From Bacteroidota bacterium (GTDB taxonomy: Bacteria; Bacteroidota; Bacteroidia; Flavobacteriales_F; PHOS-HE28), in NCBI GenBank assembly GCA_023418095.1, contig JAEZDL010000263.1:1-11835 (forward strand): a DNA stretch of 11,835 nucleotides, written 5' to 3'. Under the pieces are notes generated by a model. That model saw nothing but the letters and a program-made list of their open reading frames with translations. It made no database searches and was not told the origin of the DNA. Numbering within the stretch: the stretch's first letter is position 1; each line of letters begins with the position of its first letter. The position numbers and the translations under genes were made by a program. This document shows positions 4,973 to 11,835 of the stretch, in pieces.

Positions 4973-6867
4973 GCACGAACGTTCTTGCCGGTGTGGTAAT
5001 TCACATACGCGCGATTCACAACACGGAAACCGCCGGGTGTCGGATAATCACCAGAGAAGTACCAATCACCTGTGTGATCGGGACAGGCCGCGTGCAGGCC
5101 TTCGATGCTCTGGAATACCAGCTTCACCTCCGCTTTCGTTCCAGCGGGTGTTAACATTTCGGCCATCTTGTCGCTGATCTGTTCCGCCGTGAACGGGCGG
5201 TAGATGTCCTTCACTGCGTTCTCCTGCTGATCGATCGGAAGCTCGAGCATGCGCAGGCAGCGATCGTAAACATCATCGATCACATTGTCACGGCCGGTCT
5301 CCTTCAGAAGCGCGATCGCTGCGCGGAACGCGGCCAGATCGCCAAGCTTCGCCATATCGATCCCGTAACAATCCGGATATCGGATCTGCGGCGCACTGCT
5401 TACCACCACAATGCGTTTCGGCTCCAGCCGATCCAGCATCTTCAGGATGCTCTGCTTCAACGTGGTACCGCGAACGATGCTGTCATCGATCACCACGAGA
5501 TTGTCAACGCCGGCGCGCACCGAACCATAGGTGATATCATATACGTGCGCGACAAGATCGTCACGTGCATCGTCGGCAGTGATGAAAGTGCGCAGCTTCA
5601 CATCCTTGATCGCCACTTTCTCCAACCGCGGTCGCATTGATAGGATCTGGCGCAATTTGTTCCGATCGGGATCGGGACCAAGTTCCATGATCCGTTTTTC
5701 CTTCACCCGATCGAGTTCATCCTCCAATTCCTTCAACATGCCATAGCAGGCCACTTCCGCTGTGTTCGGAATGAAAGAGAAGACCGTGTTCTCCATGTCG
5801 TGATCCACCGCTTCGAGGATCGCCGGACAGACCGAACGGCCCAGGGCGATCCGCTCGCGGTACACATCGCGATCGCTTCCACGGCTGAAATAGATCCGCT
5901 CGAAACTGCACGCCTTCTTCTCAAGCGGTTGGCGGATCATTTCTTCACTATAACTGCCATCCTTCCTTATGATCAGTGCATGGCCGGGCCGTAGTTCACG
6001 AACATCCTCGGTCTTCAACGCAAAGGCCGTTTGGATCGCAGGCCGTTCACTCGCTGCGACAACAACTTCTTCATCGGCATACCAGAACGTGGGACGGATG
6101 CCTGAAGGATCGCGCAGGATGAACGCATCGCCATGTCCCATCATTCCTGCAAGCGCGTACCCGCCATCGAAATCCTCCGCACTTTGGGTGAGGATCCCCT
6201 TCACATCCATCTTCTCACAGATCAGTTGGGTGATCTGCCGATCGTTGTAACCGAGCTGGCGATACATCTGCGCCAGGCGATCGTTCTCAACGTCGAGGAA
6301 ATGGCCGATCTTCTCAAGAACGGTCACCGTGTCGCTCTTCTCTTTCGGATGCTGGCCTATGCTCACGAGCTTATCGAACAACGCATCCACGTTGGTCATG
6401 TTGAAATTGCCGGCGACGACAAGATTCCTCGTCATCCAGTTGTTCAACCGGCGGCGCGGATGGCAATTCTCCAATCCATCGCGACCGAAAGTGGCGTAGC
6501 GCAAATGGCCCATGAGCACTTCGCCCATGAATGGCATGTTCTCCTTCAGGAAAGCGGCATCGTCCGATTTTGATGCATCGTTGGCGATCGCATTCGCATG
6601 ACCGCGGTGGATCATGCCGAAGATCTTCTGGATGGCCTGTTTATCGGTGCTGCGTTCCCGATCGATATAATTCAATCCAGGGGATGGATCGAGCTTGATC
6701 GTAGCGACGCCCGCGCCGTCCTGACCGCGGTTATGTTGTTTCTCCATCAGCAGGTACAGCTTGTTCAAGCCATACATGGCCGTACCATAGTTCTGCTGAT
6801 AATGCTCCAGCGGCTTGCGCAGCCGGATCAGCGCGATGCCACATTCATGTTTTATCGCTTCGCTCAT
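4966..6867 (-). CDS. purF: Amidophosphoribosyltransferase, long Bacteroidota PurF-type
   Basis: PurF makes 5-phosphoribosylamine from PRPP and glutamine, the first step of purine synthesis in the cytoplasm. The 633-residue protein begins MSEAIKHECGIAL; Cys9 is the expected N-terminal nucleophile once an eight-residue propeptide is removed. Class II glutaminase motifs follow: NRGQDGAG (46-53), GHLRYATFG (120-128), AGNFNMTN (152-159), DFDGGYALAG (232-241) and RDPSGIRPT (252-260). The PRPP-binding loop is VVIDDSIVRGTT (458-469). About 70 extra, mainly charged residues (376-445) lie between the two halves of the transferase domain, making it longer than classical PurF (about 470-510). The start at 6867 is set by TAAAGGAG five bases upstream; an open frame runs on to 6963 but has no support. 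The phylum often carries a second, standard PurF, so this copy may have a different job. Confidence 0.88.
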   Translation of the reverse strand: MSEAIKHECGIALIRLRKPLEHYQQNYGTAMYGLNKLYLLMEKQHNRGQDGAGVATIKLDPSPGLNYIDRERSTDKQAIQKIFGMIHRGHANAIANDASKSDDAAFLKENMPFMGEVLMGHLRYATFGRDGLENCHPRRRLNNWMTRNLVVAGNFNMTNVDALFDKLVSIGQHPKEKSDTVTVLEKIGHFLDVENDRLAQMYRQLGYNDRQITQLICEKMDVKGILTQSAEDFDGGYALAGMMGHGDAFILRDPSGIRPTFWYADEEVVVAASERPAIQTAFALKTEDVRELRPGHALIIRKDGSYSEEMIRQPLEKKACSFERIYFSRGSDRDVYRERIALGRSVCPAILEAVDHDMENTVFSFIPNTAEVACYGMLKELEDELDRVKEKRIMELGPDPDRNKLRQILSMRPRLEKVAIKDVKLRTFITADDARDDLVAHVYDITYGSVRAGVDNLVVIDDSIVRGTTLKQSILKMLDRLEPKRIVVVSSAPQIRYPDCYGIDMAKLGDLAAFRAAIALLKETGRDNVIDDVYDRCLRMLELPIDQQENAVKDIYRPFTAEQISDKMAEMLTPAGTKAEVKLVFQSIEGLHAACPDHTGDWYFSGDYPTPGGFRVVNRAYVNYHTGKNVRAY

Positions 6868-6872
6868 TCCGA

Positions 6873-6880
6873 CTCCTTTA
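6873..6880 (-). promoter_or_regulatory. Strong Shine-Dalgarno sequence of the purF-type gene
   Basis: On the minus strand TAAAGGAG sits five bases before the ATG at 6867. It is the best ribosome-binding site in the window and decides the start of the amidotransferase, excluding the longer open frame to 6963. Confidence 0.8.
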
Positions 6881-6899
6881 GTGGCTGTCCGCGCCAATA

Positions 6900-6907
6900 C
6901 AAAGTTA
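6900..6907 (-). promoter_or_regulatory. Promoter -7 box of the purF-type gene
   Basis: TAACTTTG on the minus strand is an exact match to the Bacteroidota -7 consensus TAnnTTTG, 20 bases upstream of the Shine-Dalgarno sequence. Transcription would start near 6892-6895. No clear TTG-type -33 box is seen upstream. It lies in the divergent region 6868-6997, which holds no gene. Confidence 0.55.
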
Positions 6908-6993
6908 CGGTGCACGGGCCTTCCCCGAGCCCTGATCACCGGCATTTGGGGCCTTTGAAGCAACTATTTACCCGGCGAGGGTGTCATTCTGAG

Positions 6994-7001
6994 TAACTTG
7001 G
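6994..7001 (+). promoter_or_regulatory. Possible -7 box overlapping the nominal start of the secreted repeat protein
   Basis: TAACTTGG is one base from TAnnTTTG and overlaps the TTG at 6998. If it is the promoter, translation cannot begin at 6998, and the GTG at 7019 becomes the better start. Weak evidence, since no -33 element is clear. Confidence 0.25.
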
Positions 7002-10000
7002 TGCTTCCTGCGGAAAAGGTGCTGCGTTCGCTGGTCCATATCCTCCTTTTTTGCCTTTGCGCGCCGCTGTTCGCCGGCACACCTGTCACCACGTTCATTG
7101 AGAACAAGGGCCAGTGGCCCGATCAAGTTCTTTATCGCGCGCTTATTCCCGGCGGTGCCTTGTTCGTGGAACGTGAAGCATTGACCTACGTGTTGCGATC
7201 CGCCGATCGGGATCATGGGCATTATCATTCCGGAGAAACCGGGCATTCAGTTCCGAAAATGCATGCCTGGCGTGTCCATTTCGTGCATGGAAAAGCCAAG
7301 TCCGGATCGGGATCGAAGCCACTTTCGCATCTACAGAATTTCTTTTTAGGGAACGATCCATCTCAATGGGGAACGGATTGCGGGGTCTTTGAAGAGATCC
7401 TATTGAAGGATATCTGGCCGGGGATCGACCTGGAATTCAGTGGAAGGAACGGATTGAAATATGATCTGATCGTTGCGCCAGGTGCCGATCCCGCCCAGGT
7501 GAAGTTCCGATATGAAGGGCAGGACGGCTTGCGAATGGTGAATGGTGATCTGCATGTGATCACCACAGCGGGCACGGTGATCGAAAAAGCGCCTGTGAAC
7601 TTCAGTGTGAATGGCGAGGAGCGGCTCGAAGTTGAAAGCCGCTATCATCTGGATGGATCGGAGTTGAGTTTCCACCTCCCGGAAAATTTGGATGAAAGTC
7701 TTCCGCTGGTGATCGATCCGGAACTTGCCTTCGGAAGTTTCACCGGTAGCACGGGCGATAATTTCGGCTTCACCGCTACGTACGATGATGAAGGCCATCT
7801 CTATGGCGGCGGGATCGTCTTCAATGTTGGCTACCCCACGACCGTGGGCGTGCTCGATCCTTCCTTCAATGGTGGCACCACCGATGTGGGCATAAGCAAA
7901 TGGTCGCCCGATGGCACGGATCTGATCTGGAGCACCTACATCGGCGGAACGGGCAATGAAGCACCACACAGCCTGGTGGTGAATTCCGATCATGAACTGT
8001 TCATTCTCGGGAGCACCGGATCGTTCGACTTTCCCATCACACCAGGTTGTTTTGATCCGGACTTCAACGGCGGAGTGCCGGCGAGTTTCCCGCTGGGATC
8101 GGGTTTTGACTTTCCAAATGGCGCGGATGCCTTCATCTCTCACCTGAACATCGGTGGAAGTGCTTTGATAGGATCGACCTTCTTCGGCGGCACCGGTTCG
8201 GATGGATTGAACATCGGCGACGGACTTTTCCATAATTACGGCGATCAATTCCGCGGCGAGATCGCGCTGGATGCGAACGAGGATCCTGTTATCGCCACCT
8301 CCACCTCGAGCATTGATCTGCTTACTTCACCCGGCGCTCCGCAAAGCGGTTATGGTGGCGGGCAGCAGGATGCTTTTTTTCTACGGATGAATGCTGGATT
8401 GACCTCGCTGCTTTGGGGCACGTACCACGGCGGATCGGGGCATGACAGTGGATACGGGATCCAGTTGAACAGTACCGGTGAGATCTATGTGACCGGCGGA
8501 ACGACGAGCAATGATCTGCCTTCCGCGGGATCGCCTTTCAGTGGATCGAACAACGGGGCCGTGGATGGTTTTATCGCGCGATATGATCCAACCGGATCGA
8601 CCTTGCTTTCAACAACCTATGTCGGAACACCACAATACGATCAATCCTTCTTCGTGCAGCTCGATACAAGCGACGACGTGTATGTCGTAGGCCAGACGCG
8701 CGGGAATTTTCCGATCACACCGGGGAAATATGCCGTGGCTGGAAGCTCGCAGTTCATCCAGAAATTCCAGCCCGATCTTTCAGCAAGCCTCTGGTCCACG
8801 CGGATCGGTAATGGCAACGGCGATGAGGATATTTCGCCTTCGGCTTTTCTGGTGAGCGATTGCGGCCAGATCTATTTCAGCGGTTGGGGTGGGAACACGA
8901 ACAACAACGCCACGCCGGACAATAGCACTACGATCGGACTTCCGGTAACGCCTGATGCATTCCAGCCGACTACGGATGGAAGCGATTTCTACCTGATGGT
9001 GCTTGAACCTGATGCGGACGGGCTTGATTACGCAACGTTCTTCGGTGGTGGAATGAGTGGAGAACATGTTGATGGCGGCACCTCTCGTTTCGACAAGAAC
9101 GGTAAAGTTTATCAGGCGGTTTGCGCTGGTTGCGGCGGCTTGAGCGATTTCCCGACCACGCCTGCGGCTTGGAGTGAAACGAATAACAGCTTCAATTGCA
9201 ATCTCGGTGTCTTCAAATTCGATCTTTCAAAAGTGATCGCAGTGATCTCGATCGATGGACCTGATTCGATCTGCGCGCCGGCCACGGTCCAATTCGAAAG
9301 TGCCAGCTCCGGCGGCGATACGTACAACTGGACGTTCGGCGATGGTGGCCAAAGCACTGCGGAAGCGCCAACGCACACCTTCACCGAACCGGGCGAATAC
9401 ACGGTTACCCTGATCGTAACGGACAGTTATGATTGTGTGATCGGCGATACGGCTTCGATCGTGATCACCGCTCTACCGCCCATTGAAGCTGCGATCGAAC
9501 CGATCGCACCGGTCTGCCCCGGCGGTGAAGCGCAGTTGAACGGTTTGCCCGATGGCGCGGAATATTCATGGTCACCAGCGGCTGGTCTCAGCGCCACCGA
9601 TATCCAGGATCCGATCGCATCACCCGGATCGAACACCACCTATCAACTGATCGTTACGGGTGAATGCGGCATTGATTCAGCGACCGTGGATGTGATCTAT
9701 GCAGAACCTGAAGGATCGGCCTTGCCAGATGAAACCATCTGCGTTGGTGAAGCCGCCCAGTTGGGTGCGACCGGCGGAACCGAATATCTCTGGGAGCCAG
9801 CGACAGGTCTGAACGATCCATCCATTGCCGATCCACTTGCTTCGCCTGCGGATACGACGGTCTATCATGTAACGATCACAACGATCGATGGATGTGAGAT
9901 GGTCGATTCCGTTCGCGTGAATGTGGTGCAGGGAATTCCGGAACCAGCGCTGTCGGATACCTCGATCTGCGAAGGTGGTTCGGTCCAGCTGGTCGGCCCG

Positions 10001-10879
10001 ATCGCGGATTGGTATCAGTGGGATCCTGCGCCAGGTCTGAACCAGCCAACGATCGTTTCACCGAACGTAAGCCCATTGGCGAACACGACCTACGTTCTTC
10101 ACTGTGGAAATGTGTGTGGCGAGATCACCGATACGGCGACGGTGGATGTGATCGTAGTAACTGCCACCGCATGGCCGGATACGATCGTGTGCCCGGGCGA
10201 GCCTATCCAACTTCACGCGCTGGGTGCCGAACAATTCTCCTGGTCTCCGGCAACTTTCCTGGATGATGCGACTTCCGCCGATCCGATCTGTACACCTTCC
10301 GCCGAAACGAACTACGTGATCACCGTGAGCGATGAGAACGGTTGTTCCGATCAGGCTCAACTGCTCGTTCGTGTTCATCCATTACCGCCGGTGGATGCAG
10401 GCGAGGATCGGATCATCGAGTTCGGAGATCGGGTGCAATTGCATGGTGTCGCGAATGGATCGCTCGAATGGGAACCGGTGGATCTTGTTGATTGCGAGGA
10501 TTGCCCCGATCCATGGTCACGACCGGAGGAAAGCACATTGTACACGCTTACGGTGACCGATACGAACGGCTGCAAGAATTCCGATCAGGTATGGGTGATC
10601 TTGAACGGAAGCCTTTTCGTTCCGAATACGTTCACTCCGAACGGTGATGGCGTGAACGATGGTTTCCGCGCCTGGGGAAAGGACATCGAGGAATTCCAAT
10701 TGCAGATCTTCGATCGCTGGGGCGAGAAAATCTATGAGAGTGATGATCTGGATCGACTCTGGGATGGCACTTATAAAGGCGTGCAATCGCCGATCGATAC
10801 GTATGTGTGGCGGATCGATATGGAAGAACGTACGGGCAAGCGCCATACGCTTTACGGCCACGTGAACCTCGTGCGCTGA
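6998..10879 (+). CDS. Type IX-secreted multidomain protein: beta-propeller, PKD, Ig-like repeats, type B sorting domain
   Basis: This protein of up to 1293 residues is predicted to be exported and then moved across the outer membrane by the type IX system. Order: signal peptide (hydrophobic core LVHILLFCLCAPLFA); a domain beginning TTFIENKGQWPDQVLYRA (about 30-240, like the N-terminal domain of related Bacteroidota proteins); a propeller with six SBBP-like blades (WSTYIGGTGNE, STFFGGTGSDG, WGTYHGGSGHD, STTYVGTPQYD, WSTRIGNGNGD, YATFFGGGMSG; about 245-745); a PKD domain with WTFGDGG (about 751-825); five Ig-like repeats (828-1205); and the type B C-terminal domain from VPNTFTPNGDGVND to the end (1208-1293). 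It is probably a surface or released adhesin, ligand unknown. No in-frame ATG precedes the signal peptide. Candidate starts are TTG 6998, GTG 7001 and GTG 7019; the last gives a neat 19-residue signal peptide (MLRSLVH...). The end lies one base from the sdhB stop. Confidence 0.9.
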   Translation: MVLPAEKVLRSLVHILLFCLCAPLFAGTPVTTFIENKGQWPDQVLYRALIPGGALFVEREALTYVLRSADRDHGHYHSGETGHSVPKMHAWRVHFVHGKAKSGSGSKPLSHLQNFFLGNDPSQWGTDCGVFEEILLKDIWPGIDLEFSGRNGLKYDLIVAPGADPAQVKFRYEGQDGLRMVNGDLHVITTAGTVIEKAPVNFSVNGEERLEVESRYHLDGSELSFHLPENLDESLPLVIDPELAFGSFTGSTGDNFGFTATYDDEGHLYGGGIVFNVGYPTTVGVLDPSFNGGTTDVGISKWSPDGTDLIWSTYIGGTGNEAPHSLVVNSDHELFILGSTGSFDFPITPGCFDPDFNGGVPASFPLGSGFDFPNGADAFISHLNIGGSALIGSTFFGGTGSDGLNIGDGLFHNYGDQFRGEIALDANEDPVIATSTSSIDLLTSPGAPQSGYGGGQQDAFFLRMNAGLTSLLWGTYHGGSGHDSGYGIQLNSTGEIYVTGGTTSNDLPSAGSPFSGSNNGAVDGFIARYDPTGSTLLSTTYVGTPQYDQSFFVQLDTSDDVYVVGQTRGNFPITPGKYAVAGSSQFIQKFQPDLSASLWSTRIGNGNGDEDISPSAFLVSDCGQIYFSGWGGNTNNNATPDNSTTIGLPVTPDAFQPTTDGSDFYLMVLEPDADGLDYATFFGGGMSGEHVDGGTSRFDKNGKVYQAVCAGCGGLSDFPTTPAAWSETNNSFNCNLGVFKFDLSKVIAVISIDGPDSICAPATVQFESASSGGDTYNWTFGDGGQSTAEAPTHTFTEPGEYTVTLIVTDSYDCVIGDTASIVITALPPIEAAIEPIAPVCPGGEAQLNGLPDGAEYSWSPAAGLSATDIQDPIASPGSNTTYQLIVTGECGIDSATVDVIYAEPEGSALPDETICVGEAAQLGATGGTEYLWEPATGLNDPSIADPLASPADTTVYHVTITTIDGCEMVDSVRVNVVQGIPEPALSDTSICEGGSVQLVGPIADWYQWDPAPGLNQPTIVSPNVSPLANTTYVLHCGNVCGEITDTATVDVIVVTATAWPDTIVCPGEPIQLHALGAEQFSWSPATFLDDATSADPICTPSAETNYVITVSDENGCSDQAQLLVRVHPLPPVDAGEDRIIEFGDRVQLHGVANGSLEWEPVDLVDCEDCPDPWSRPEESTLYTLTVTDTNGCKNSDQVWVILNGSLFVPNTFTPNGDGVNDGFRAWGKDIEEFQLQIFDRWGEKIYESDDLDRLWDGTYKGVQSPIDTYVWRIDMEERTGKRHTLYGHVNLVR
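9479..10609 (+). repeat. Five tandem Ig-like repeats of about 75 residues
   Basis: Each unit has a [IV]C.G...QL opening, a [YFW].W.PA.[GF]L core, a DP.[AC][ST]P or similar segment, then TTY..... and a strand ending in V. The opening cysteines are residues 840, 915, 991 and 1065, a period of 74-76. The fifth unit lacks that cysteine but has VDCEDCPDPW and DTNGC, which are usual in Bacteroidota surface proteins. DNA copies have diverged, so recent duplication is unlikely. Confidence 0.75.
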
Positions 10880-10880
10880 T

Positions 10881-11630
10881 CTATTCCTTCGAAAGGCTCG
10901 CGGCCATGTACTCGCGGTTCATCCGCGCGATGTTCTGCAGGCTGATCTCCTTTGGACATTCCACTTCGCACGCGCCGATATTCGTGCAATTGCCGAAGCC
11001 TTCCTTGTCCATTTGCGCCACCATGTTCAGCACACGTTCCTTCTTCTCCACCTGACCCTGCGGCAACAAGGCGAACTGCGAGACCTTGGCGGCTGTGAAA
11101 AGCATCGCCGATCCGTTGGGGCACGCTGCAACACATGCACCACACTGAATGCAGGTAGCGGCATCAAAGGCTTTGTCAGCGTTCACTTTCGGGATCGGGA
11201 TCGCGGTGCCATCCACCAGATTTCCGTTCGTGTTCACGCTCACGAAACCGCCTGCGGCCTGGATCCGATCGAATGCGGTTCGATCGGTCACAAGATCCTT
11301 GATCACCGGGAAAGCTGCCGATCGCCAGGGCTCCACGTATATCGTATCGCCATCCTTGAACTTGCGCATATGCAATTGGCAGGTGGTGATCGCACGGCCA
11401 GGACCATGTGGTTCCCCATTGATGAAAAGGCTGCACATGCCGCAGATCCCTTCACGACAATCGTGATCGAAGGAGATCGGATCTTTCCCTTCACGGATCA
11501 GATCGTCATTAAGCACATCGAGCATCTCAAGGAACGACATGTCCGGCGAAACATCGTTTACGGGATAGGTTTCGATCTCCCCTTTTTCCTTGGGACCCGC
11601 CTGTCTCCAGATCTTCAGTGTGAGCTTCAT
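10881..11630 (-). CDS. sdhB: Succinate dehydrogenase/fumarate reductase iron-sulfur subunit
   Basis: SdhB passes electrons from the flavoprotein SdhA to the membrane quinone site in the TCA cycle and respiratory chain. The 249-residue protein has the plant-type 2Fe-2S site CREGICGMC plus a later Cys (58, 63, 66, 84). Next come CIQCGACVAACPNG (160, 163, 166, 170) and CTNIGACEVECPKEI (215, 221, 225). By family pattern, 160/163/166/225 bind 4Fe-4S and 170/215/221 bind 3Fe-4S. The sequence GEPHGPGRAITTCQLHMR, with 18 residues between the third and fourth 2Fe-2S cysteines, points to the non-classical type that works with a dihaem cytochrome b subunit. ATG 11630 gives a normal N-terminus (MKLTLKIWRQ); no Shine-Dalgarno is seen. 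The gene upstream is a four-helix-bundle gene rather than sdhA, which is unusual. The frd role cannot be excluded. Confidence 0.95.
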   Translation of the reverse strand: MKLTLKIWRQAGPKEKGEIETYPVNDVSPDMSFLEMLDVLNDDLIREGKDPISFDHDCREGICGMCSLFINGEPHGPGRAITTCQLHMRKFKDGDTIYVEPWRSAAFPVIKDLVTDRTAFDRIQAAGGFVSVNTNGNLVDGTAIPIPKVNADKAFDAATCIQCGACVAACPNGSAMLFTAAKVSQFALLPQGQVEKKERVLNMVAQMDKEGFGNCTNIGACEVECPKEISLQNIARMNREYMAASLSKE

Positions 11631-11644
11631 TGTTGTCGTAATAA

Positions 11645-11668
11645 GGTGAAAAGGTGAAAGAGTGAAAG
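11645..11668. repeat. Three tandem 8-base units between sdhB and the four-helix-bundle gene
   Basis: GGTGAAAA, GGTGAAAG and AGTGAAAG follow one another without a gap, and the next two bases (TG) partly continue the pattern. On the minus strand this is a pyrimidine-rich CTTTCACTCTTTCACC tract just after the four-helix-bundle stop and 14 bases before the sdhB ATG, so it occupies the sdhB leader. Confidence 0.6.
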
Positions 11669-11673
11669 TGCCA

Positions 11674-11835
11674 TCATCTGCCAGCTCTTTGCTTCTCCCC
11701 CAGCCGTGTAATGAACTTCAACAAGCCGCTGCTGCACTTTCTGATCGACTCGATAAGCGGCAGGATCTCGTCTTTCGTGAGGTATTTGAGCAATACTGCG
11801 GTATATAGTTGGGACTCTACTTCATGCAGTGAGCC
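11674..11835 (-). CDS. Four-helix-bundle protein (23S rRNA intervening-sequence family), C-terminal part
   Basis: The minus-strand frame is open from the window edge to TGA at 11674-11676 and gives 53 residues beginning GSLHEVESQLYTAVLLKYLT, then KDEILPLIESIRKCSSGLLK. The GSLxExExQL start of helix 3 and the following helix are the usual C-terminal half of the small (about 115-130 residue) four-helix-bundle family first noted in 23S rRNA intervening sequences. The function is unknown. These genes occur as scattered single copies in Bacteroidota. Here it lies 43 bases upstream of sdhB on the same strand, where sdhA is normally found. The 5' end is outside the window, so I cannot say whether it is intact. 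Confidence 0.8.
   Translation of the reverse strand, partial: GSLHEVESQLYTAVLLKYLTKDEILPLIESIRKCSSGLLKFITRLGEKQRAGR

Noticed and set aside
6868..6963. N-terminal extension of the purF-type frame
   Set aside because: The internal ATG at 6867 has a strong Shine-Dalgarno sequence and gives the family N-terminus with Cys9; the extension would cover the -7 box.
6133..6996. Two plus-strand open frames (146 and 132 codons) opposite the purF-type gene
   Set aside because: They overlap conserved glutaminase motifs on the other strand and show no protein family features.
7400..8248. 282-codon open frame on the minus strand
   Set aside because: Antisense to the propeller part of the secreted protein, with no recognisable domain; a shadow frame.
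14..11835. Possible novel defence or mobile system
   Set aside because: No nuclease, methylase, transposase, integrase, toxin pair or repeat array is seen; the genes are housekeeping or surface proteins plus small insertions.

Overview
The window reads as chromosomal DNA of an uncultured member of the Bacteroidota, most likely Flavobacteriales-like, with a moderately high GC content. The evidence is a SUF iron-sulphur cluster whose tail carries DUF59 and DUF2480 genes, a large secreted protein with a type B (gliding motility-associated) C-terminal signal for the type IX secretion system, the long 633-residue PurF-type amidotransferase typical of the phylum, an iron-sulphur subunit of the non-classical succinate:quinone oxidoreductase, a four-helix-bundle (23S rRNA intervening-sequence family) gene, and a TAnnTTTG -7 promoter box. 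The whole window is also very rich in GATC.

Left part (1-2827, all + strand): the 3' end of sufS, a low-GC DUF2199 gene, sufE, a DUF59 SufT-like gene, a GC-rich palindromic intergenic element, a small predicted exported protein of unknown function, and a DUF2480 gene. sufS, DUF2199, sufE and DUF59 are joined by 1-4 base stop/start overlaps and look translationally coupled. SufS releases sulphur from cysteine, SufE carries it, and the DUF59 protein is expected to help cluster assembly or delivery. DUF2480 is a SUF-linked family of unknown function. The DUF2199 gene has lower GC than its neighbours and looks like a later arrival in an otherwise standard sufS-sufE arrangement. The DUF2480 gene ends in a palindromic element that supplies its last codons.

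Middle part (2864-6997): an exported M6-like zinc metallopeptidase (+) ending in a regular octapeptide repeat, and a convergent PurF-family amidophosphoribosyltransferase (-) whose 3' end overlaps it by 7 bases. The divergent region at 6868-6997 carries a clear Shine-Dalgarno sequence and a perfect -7 box for the purF-type gene.

Right part (6998-11835): a type IX-secreted protein of about 1290 residues (beta-propeller, PKD domain, five Ig-like repeats, type B sorting domain), then on the minus strand sdhB, ending one base from the secreted gene. Upstream of sdhB, at the window edge, lies the 3' end of a four-helix-bundle gene followed by a short octamer repeat. It occupies the place where sdhA would be expected. 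The clearest oddities are genes and palindromes inserted into two housekeeping loci (suf and sdh), the octapeptide tail of the peptidase, and the extreme GATC density. I saw no CRISPR array, tRNA, rRNA, transposase or phage gene.
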